Source: Bacteroidales bacterium
Lineage (GTDB): Bacteria; Bacteroidota; Bacteroidia; Bacteroidales; UBA932
Assembly: GCA_016281015.1 (NCBI GenBank)
Contig: JAEEHS010000013.1
Location: 1-64,000 of the forward strand
Reading direction: 5' to 3'
DNA length: 64,000 nt
Of this stretch, positions 59,365 to 64,000 are shown piece after piece (the stretch's first letter is position 1; each line of letters begins with the position of its first letter). The notes below the pieces were generated by a model. The model was not told the origin of the DNA. It did no database searches and saw only the letters and a program-made list of their open reading frames with translations. Made by a program: the position numbers and the translations under genes.

Positions 59365-60734
59365 TTGAACAGGTTGCGGACCAGGGCGGGGATATCAGCC
59401 ACCTTGACCACCTCGATGCCCTGGGGTTTGCGGTCAAAATGGGTATAAGAAGATACGAAAATGCGCTTGAATCCGAGACGGGCACCCTCCGAAGCGCGGC
59501 GTTCCGCCTGCGAAACCGGACGGATTTCCCCGCTGAGTCCGACCTCTCCGGCAAAGCAGACATCGCCCGGAATGGGATAGTCGAAGTTGGAGGAGAGCAC
59601 GGCGACGACAACGGCCAGATCGCAGGCCGGATCGGTGATCCGCAGGCCGCCGGCCATATTGAGAAAGACGTCTTTCTGGGACAGTTTGAAGCCGGCACGG
59701 CGCTCCAGCACCGCCAGGAGCATGTTCAGCCGGCGGACGTCAAAGCCCGTGGCACTGCGCTGGGCCGTACCGTACACCGCCGAGGAGACCAGGGACTGGA
59801 CCTCAAACATGAACGGCCGGTTTCCGTCCAGCATGGCGCTGACCGCCGTACCGCTCAGGCCGTCTTCGTGCTGGGGAATCAGCAGTTCGGAAGGGTTCGC
59901 AACTTCCCTGAGCCCGGTCCCGGTCATCTCGAAGACCGCGAGTTCGGAGGTGGAGCCGAAACGGTTCTTGATGCTCCTCAGCACCCGGTAGGCACCGCGG
60001 TTTTCGCCTTCGAACTGGAGGACGACATCCACGATGTGCTCCAGGATCTTCGGTCCGGCGATGGCGCCCTCCTTGGTGATATGGCCGATCAGAATGATGG
60101 GAATGCCCGTTTCCTTCGCGACCCGCAGCAGCGTGGCAGCCACTTCCTTGATCTGCGAGACGCTGCCGGAAGTCGATTCCACATGGGAACAGTACATCGT
60201 CTGGACCGAATCCACGATGACCAGGTCCGGGGCGATTTCCTGGATCTCCCGGACGATGTCATCCATCTGGGTCTCGCTGTAAATGAAGCAGTTGGACGCA
60301 TCGCCGCCCAGGCGGTCCGCCCGCATTTTCACCTGCTTGACACTTTCTTCACCGGTCACATAGAGCGTTTTCAGCTCCGGCCGTTTCAGGGGAATCTGAA
60401 GCGAAAGGGTGGATTTGCCAATCCCGGGCTCTCCGCCCATCAGCACCAGCGATCCCTTGACGATGCCTCCGCCCAGCAGGCGGTCCACCTCCGCGCTGCC
60501 CAGCGAGAGGCGGTCCTCCTGGGAGGATGTGACTTCTGTCAGCCGCTGGGGCTTCCGGCCTCCTCCGGGCACGCTCACGGCCGCGGCGGGAGCCGCCTTT
60601 CCCGTCACCACCTCCTTTTCCACCATCGTATTCCACTCCCCGCAGGCGGGGCAGCGGCCCATCCATTTGGGATATTCATTTCCGCAGTTGGAACAGAACC
60701 AAACCGATTTCGTTTTTTTCAGCGCAGTAGCCAT
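59361..60734 (-). CDS. radA: DNA repair protein RadA
   Basis: The 457-residue protein has a C4 zinc finger (CSNCGNEYPKWMGRCPACGEW), the Walker A GEPGIGKST, the RadA-specific KNRFG (RSIKNRFGSTSE) and a Lon-like C-terminal domain. It promotes branch migration during recombination. It forms an operon with the deformylase homologue. Confidence 0.96.
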   Translation of the reverse strand: MATALKKTKSVWFCSNCGNEYPKWMGRCPACGEWNTMVEKEVVTGKAAPAAAVSVPGGGRKPQRLTEVTSSQEDRLSLGSAEVDRLLGGGIVKGSLVLMGGEPGIGKSTLSLQIPLKRPELKTLYVTGEESVKQVKMRADRLGGDASNCFIYSETQMDDIVREIQEIAPDLVIVDSVQTMYCSHVESTSGSVSQIKEVAATLLRVAKETGIPIILIGHITKEGAIAGPKILEHIVDVVLQFEGENRGAYRVLRSIKNRFGSTSELAVFEMTGTGLREVANPSELLIPQHEDGLSGTAVSAMLDGNRPFMFEVQSLVSSAVYGTAQRSATGFDVRRLNMLLAVLERRAGFKLSQKDVFLNMAGGLRITDPACDLAVVVAVLSSNFDYPIPGDVCFAGEVGLSGEIRPVSQAERRASEGARLGFKRIFVSSYTHFDRKPQGIEVVKVADIPALVRNLFK

Positions 60735-60751
60735 CTTCCAGACAATTTCTG

Positions 60752-60782
60752 CAAAATTAACGATTCTTGTCCTATTTTACAA
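60752..60782 (-). promoter_or_regulatory. radA promoter
   Basis: TTG (60780-60782), 20 bp, TAATTTTG (60752-60759) on the minus strand. The leader is short, about 10-15 nt. Confidence 0.65.
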
Positions 60783-60799
60783 CCGCGCGAGAAGGCCTG

Positions 60800-61627
60800 T
60801 CAGAACGAGAATTTGTAGCTCAGGCCGATGGTCCCGTTGAATTTCTTCTCGATATTGAACGATTTGAGATAGTAGTAACTGTTATCGTCGTCATCCGAAT
60901 CCTGGGCGGTGTCCACATCCCGGTTCCGGCACCAGTCGAACAGGCCGTAGAGCGTCAGGCAGTGCGCCTTGGTGATTTTCCAGTCGGCCCCGAGCCCGAG
61001 ACGCAGGCGATTGTTGTGGACCACCCCGTAGCCGCCAAAGCTGTAATTGCTCCACGACGAAGTGGACGTGTTATACGTCGCATTGACGGCTGCATCGTTC
61101 AGCGCGGTCCTCAGTTCCAGGAAGGCGTACGGCTCGACCGGTTTCCACCCCTTGTACTCCGCTTTCAGACGTGTCTTGAGGGCCAGCGCGTTGCGCGGAG
61201 CCTGGGTGGTGTTCATGCTCCCCGGACGGTGGGTCAACTGGAAGGTTTCCCGCAGGGAAAAACGCCAGAGACCTGCCGGGAGCGTTCCCTGGACATAGAG
61301 ACGCCCCCGATGGTAGGGTTCGAACAGCTTCTTGTTGTTCTTGTAGTTCTCGATCAAGATATACGAGGCGCCCGTCTTGAAATACTTGTTGACTTTGTAG
61401 TCCACGCCGAGGGTTGTCTGCAGCCGCTGGAGCGAGCCGAGATTGTTCTCCATCCTCACTTCCTGTTCGAGATTGAGATGGAGTCCCTTCTTGATTTTGT
61501 AATCGGCTCCGACGCTCGCGCGGGCCCGCAGTTCGCTGCCGCCGTCGGATGTGGTCTGGGCGCGGAGAAGGCCCGGGAGAAGGAGCAGGGCGAAGACCCA
61601 TGCCGCCTGTATCACTGTCTGTTTCAT
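60800..61627 (-). CDS. DUF2490-family outer-membrane protein
   Basis: The 275-residue protein has a signal peptide (LLRA-Q) and an amphipathic beta-barrel pattern ending in SYKFSF. The recurrent Y/W-rich strands and the FNIEKKFNGTIGLSYKF end fit DUF2490 proteins. It is the last gene of the VTC/DUF4956 cluster, 13 nt after the DUF4956 gene. Function unknown. Confidence 0.8.
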   Translation of the reverse strand: MKQTVIQAAWVFALLLLPGLLRAQTTSDGGSELRARASVGADYKIKKGLHLNLEQEVRMENNLGSLQRLQTTLGVDYKVNKYFKTGASYILIENYKNNKKLFEPYHRGRLYVQGTLPAGLWRFSLRETFQLTHRPGSMNTTQAPRNALALKTRLKAEYKGWKPVEPYAFLELRTALNDAAVNATYNTSTSSWSNYSFGGYGVVHNNRLRLGLGADWKITKAHCLTLYGLFDWCRNRDVDTAQDSDDDDNSYYYLKSFNIEKKFNGTIGLSYKFSF

Positions 61628-61640
61628 CGTTTTACCGGTT

Positions 61641-62405
61641 TTATTCCACGAAATCTTTCGCTTTTGTCAGCGTGTCGATGGAAGCGGACTGCCCCTTTTC
61701 CAGGGTATAATACACCTTAAGGAAGGCCGCATCCTTGAGAAAGTCCACATGGCCGACTTCCACATTGTCCACCTTGAGGCCGATGCGCTTTTCCAGGTCC
61801 GCGACCAGCTCGGCGCGGCGCTCGGGGACAATCAGGTCAATCCGGTCATACAGGACCAGCTTGGCCGAAGTATGCCGCAGGAGTTTCTCACTCTCCAGCA
61901 CCCAGACCAGGCACAGGACCAGTGCGTTGGCGATGACCGCCACACCGGCCGCCCCCCAGTCGAGAACGTAATGGGCCCCGGCCGATCCGCCTCCGACCAG
62001 TTTGTAGATAGGTGCAAGCCCGTTCATCGCAGCCAGGGCGATGATGACGAACAGGTAGGTCATCTCCCGGATGGGCACGGTCTCGGTGCGGTAGCGGATG
62101 ACCCCGAAAATGGCGAACAGGCCCAGGGTCAGGCCCACTCCCACCTCCACGTTCCCCATCATGTACAGGAGCATGAGCATGGCGGAAGAAAACACCATGA
62201 AGGTAAAGTAGTAGTCCCTGCGGCGGCTTTTCCGGTAGTAGAAAAACTGCACCAGCACCCAGCATACGACCAGGTTCAGGAAAAAGCGGATCGCCAGTTC
62301 CGTCAGGCTCTGGGAGGTCGTCATCATGGCATCCGTGATGGACTGGACATCGAGGAATTCATCGTCGGCGAGGCTGTAAGCCCCGAGTTCGTCTGCTTGT
62401 ATCAT
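61641..62405 (-). CDS. DUF4956 membrane protein
   Basis: The 254-residue protein has a short N terminus, about four membrane segments (about 38-150) and a cytoplasmic C-terminal domain (DLIVPERRAELVADLEKRIGLKVDNVEVGHVDFLKD). DUF4956 proteins are regularly encoded beside VTC-domain proteins. Its start overlaps the VTC stop (ATGA), so the two probably act together. Confidence 0.88.
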   Translation of the reverse strand: MIQADELGAYSLADDEFLDVQSITDAMMTTSQSLTELAIRFFLNLVVCWVLVQFFYYRKSRRRDYYFTFMVFSSAMLMLLYMMGNVEVGVGLTLGLFAIFGVIRYRTETVPIREMTYLFVIIALAAMNGLAPIYKLVGGGSAGAHYVLDWGAAGVAVIANALVLCLVWVLESEKLLRHTSAKLVLYDRIDLIVPERRAELVADLEKRIGLKVDNVEVGHVDFLKDAAFLKVYYTLEKGQSASIDTLTKAKDFVE

Positions 62406-63199
62406 ATTCTTGAAATGCTATGGTCAATGATTTTTTCAATTTGCCGGATCTTGAGTTTGAAGCGGCCCGGCAGGGCTTCGGTGTCGGTGAGCGCGACCGC
62501 CACGCAGTATTTGCTGACGCGGAGCGGATGGATCCGGTGACGGAGCAGAATCTGTTTCATCCGGCTGGCGGCGCGGCCATCCTGCTTGAGTTCGATGATG
62601 ACGGCATCCCGCAGGGAGGCCTCCGAGGAACTTCGGAAATTCTTGAACCCCAGGCAAGTATCGATCGTCAGACGTTCCGTCATGGAAGGATTGACCAGGG
62701 TAATCCGGCGGAAAAGCGTCTCCAGGACCGGCTCCAGCATGGGCGCGGAAAAGTCGGAATACTGCTCCAGGTAGCCCCGGGCGGAGGCGTCGCCCCGAAA
62801 ATCCATCAGCTCGGCCGAGGGGATTTCCATCCGCTTTTTCCGGGTACGTCCCTTGTTGTTCTTGCGCTTGATTTCAAGGAAGGCCGTCCCGGAAAGGACA
62901 TAGCAGCGGGTGCGGACTTTCTGGCGGACCAGCCGGCCGTTGCGATGGTCCCGGAACATGTCGAGCGACGGGGTGTCATAATAGACGGAATCGTAGGGAC
63001 TGATGCGTTCCCCTTCCGTTTCCAGCACCCGGTAGCCGGCCTCCGCCGCATCTTTCAGCACCTGCCGGATCTTCGCCTCCGTCGTCACATACTTCGAGTC
63101 GATGCGGTTCATCAGCTTCACCCCGTCCATTTCCGCGAGGGTCACGGGGGCCATCGCGGAAAGGATGTCGGACAGGACAAGATGTTGGAACTCAGGCAT
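62402..63199 (-). CDS. VTC-domain (polyphosphate polymerase-like) protein
   Basis: The 265-residue cytoplasmic protein has the VTC tunnel-fold motifs: NRIDSKYVTTE, YDSVYYDTP, the basic KVRTRCYV and EIKRKNNKGRTRKKR, and later TERLTIDTCL and IELKQDG. Yeast VTC4 makes polyphosphate. In Bacteroidota the domain occurs with DUF4956 and CotH or carbohydrate-binding proteins, and its activity is not known. The ATG at 63199 is preferred to a TTG at 63208; it overlaps the end of the upstream gene by 8 nt. Confidence 0.88.
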   Translation of the reverse strand: MPEFQHLVLSDILSAMAPVTLAEMDGVKLMNRIDSKYVTTEAKIRQVLKDAAEAGYRVLETEGERISPYDSVYYDTPSLDMFRDHRNGRLVRQKVRTRCYVLSGTAFLEIKRKNNKGRTRKKRMEIPSAELMDFRGDASARGYLEQYSDFSAPMLEPVLETLFRRITLVNPSMTERLTIDTCLGFKNFRSSSEASLRDAVIIELKQDGRAASRMKQILLRHRIHPLRVSKYCVAVALTDTEALPGRFKLKIRQIEKIIDHSISRI

Positions 63200-63602
63200 C
63201 TTCTGCAATATATTCGTAGTTCTTGATACTTTTCAGTTTGCCTTTGGCGTCGTAGGTGTACTGGACTTTTTTCCGGTCGAACTCGTTGTATTCGAACTTT
63301 TTGATGTTGACAAGGCGGTTGCGTTCGTCGTACACAAGTTCGCGGGAAACCTTGCCGTTAGGGCCGTACTCATAGCGCTTGCGCCATTTCTGGCCGTCGG
63401 TATTGTATTCGATTTCCTCCGCCTTCCGGCCGTCGCTGTTGAATGTAGTCACGTGGTCCAGCACTTTCGCACCGGAACGGGCGTCGGTGTTCCATTCTTT
63501 GACGACCAGGTTTTTCTTGTTGATCTTGGGGGCCGTATCCTGGGCCCATCCGGGGAGGAGGGGGCATAGGCCCAGGGCCAAAATGAGGAGGTACTTTTTC
63601 AT
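63192..63602 (-). CDS. Small secreted protein with YD-like repeats (DUF3836-like)
   Basis: The 136-residue protein has a signal peptide (GWA-Q) and then about four short repeats of the pattern TFNSDGRKAEEIEYNTDGQKW, as in RHS/MORN-like or DUF3836 proteins. It lies in the VTC/DUF4956 cluster and overlaps the VTC gene. Function unknown. Confidence 0.75.
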   Translation of the reverse strand: MKKYLLILALGLCPLLPGWAQDTAPKINKKNLVVKEWNTDARSGAKVLDHVTTFNSDGRKAEEIEYNTDGQKWRKRYEYGPNGKVSRELVYDERNRLVNIKKFEYNEFDRKKVQYTYDAKGKLKSIKNYEYIAEDA

Positions 63603-63636
63603 GGCTATGCAAGTTTAATAGAATCAACAGTTTCCT

Positions 63637-64000
63637 TCACCAGCCGGGACGGCCGCCACCGCCACCGGGACCGCTGCCGCCGCCGGAATAGGCCGAGAGG
63701 GTCACGGAAGAGCCGCCGCCGAGCGTGCAGAGGGCATAACCGCTGTCGCCGAAGATGGCAGTTCCGCCGCTGTAGGACGGGGACTTCCAAAGGGTCGGCG
63801 TCGAGGCCCCGACGACATACATGCCGGAGGCATTGAGCGTCGAAGGCATCTTGACCGCATAGGAGGAGGAGCCGACGGTCAGCCCATACCAGGTGCCGGC
63901 CGTTGCGCTGACGCTGGCCGAGTAGGCGCTGACGCCGGAAGCGCTGAAGCCGTTTTCCAGGGAACCGAGCGCGAGGAGAGTCCCTCCACTCAGGTAGAGT
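63637..64000 (-). CDS. C-terminal end of a probable carbohydrate-binding (Cthe_2159-like) protein, partial
   Basis: The frame is open from the window edge to a TGA at 63637-63639 and covers 120 codons. The peptide has a GGTLLALGS strand typical of right-handed beta-helix repeats. A beta domain follows and the end is a Gly-rich tail (GGGSGPGGGGGRPGW). Gly-rich tails of this type and the VTC/DUF4956 neighbours match Cthe_2159-type carbohydrate-binding proteins. The start lies outside the window. Confidence 0.6.
   Translation of the reverse strand, partial: LYLSGGTLLALGSLENGFSASGVSAYSASVSATAGTWYGLTVGSSSYAVKMPSTLNASGMYVVGASTPTLWKSPSYSGGTAIFGDSGYALCTLGGGSSVTLSAYSGGGSGPGGGGGRPGW

Overview
The window comes from a high-GC member of the Bacteroidota, most likely order Bacteroidales. 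The reasons are repeated TAnnTTTG -7 promoter boxes, a SusC/SusD pair, Oar-like TonB receptors, BACON and DUF4302/DUF5689-type lipoproteins, a T9SS-style C-terminal sorting domain and a PorV-like porin. No phage, insertion sequence, CRISPR array or resistance gene was seen.

Layout. 1-1050 is the 5' third of a 23S rRNA gene on the minus strand. It has its own promoter and no 16S rRNA or tRNA directly upstream. Next comes argR with an operator-like site, followed by a short ORF that joins the start of an arginine-operon GNAT acetyltransferase to the tail of argininosuccinate lyase, apparently the scar of a lost arginine operon. 2.2-5.4 kb holds an OPT peptide transporter and peptidase T. 5.5-28 kb is a large minus-strand surface locus: a tandem-Fn3 lipoprotein, SusC, SusD, a zinc metallohydrolase lipoprotein, a DUF4302 lipoprotein, a BACON lipoprotein, an S8 protease with a T9SS-type tail, a PorV-like protein and a collagen-like lipoprotein. 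A separate unit then encodes a 47-residue peptide and one more lipoprotein. Five of these lipoproteins share a repeated GxW module. The locus looks built to capture and degrade protein or peptide substrates at the cell surface.

tRNA-Ser(GGA) separates this from a membrane protein, a threonine-aldolase-like enzyme and nadE. 31.4-48.5 kb is a second surface locus with two TonB receptors, BACON/OB-fold/DUF5689 lipoproteins, a secreted DNA/RNA non-specific endonuclease and an exported EEP-family phosphodiesterase. It looks like an extracellular nucleic-acid capture and degradation system. metK follows behind a SAM-II-type riboswitch that appears to work through a transcription terminator. 50-61 kb is housekeeping: miaA, smpB, mutL, a rhomboid protease, an EEP membrane protein, the threonylcarbamoyl-AMP synthase, rsmE, a YfcE-like phosphoesterase, a membrane-anchored peptide deformylase and radA. 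The end of the window holds a DUF2490/DUF4956/VTC/carbohydrate-binding cluster cut by the window edge.

Several genes have the -7 promoter box only 4-7 nt from the start codon, which suggests leaderless or nearly leaderless mRNAs.
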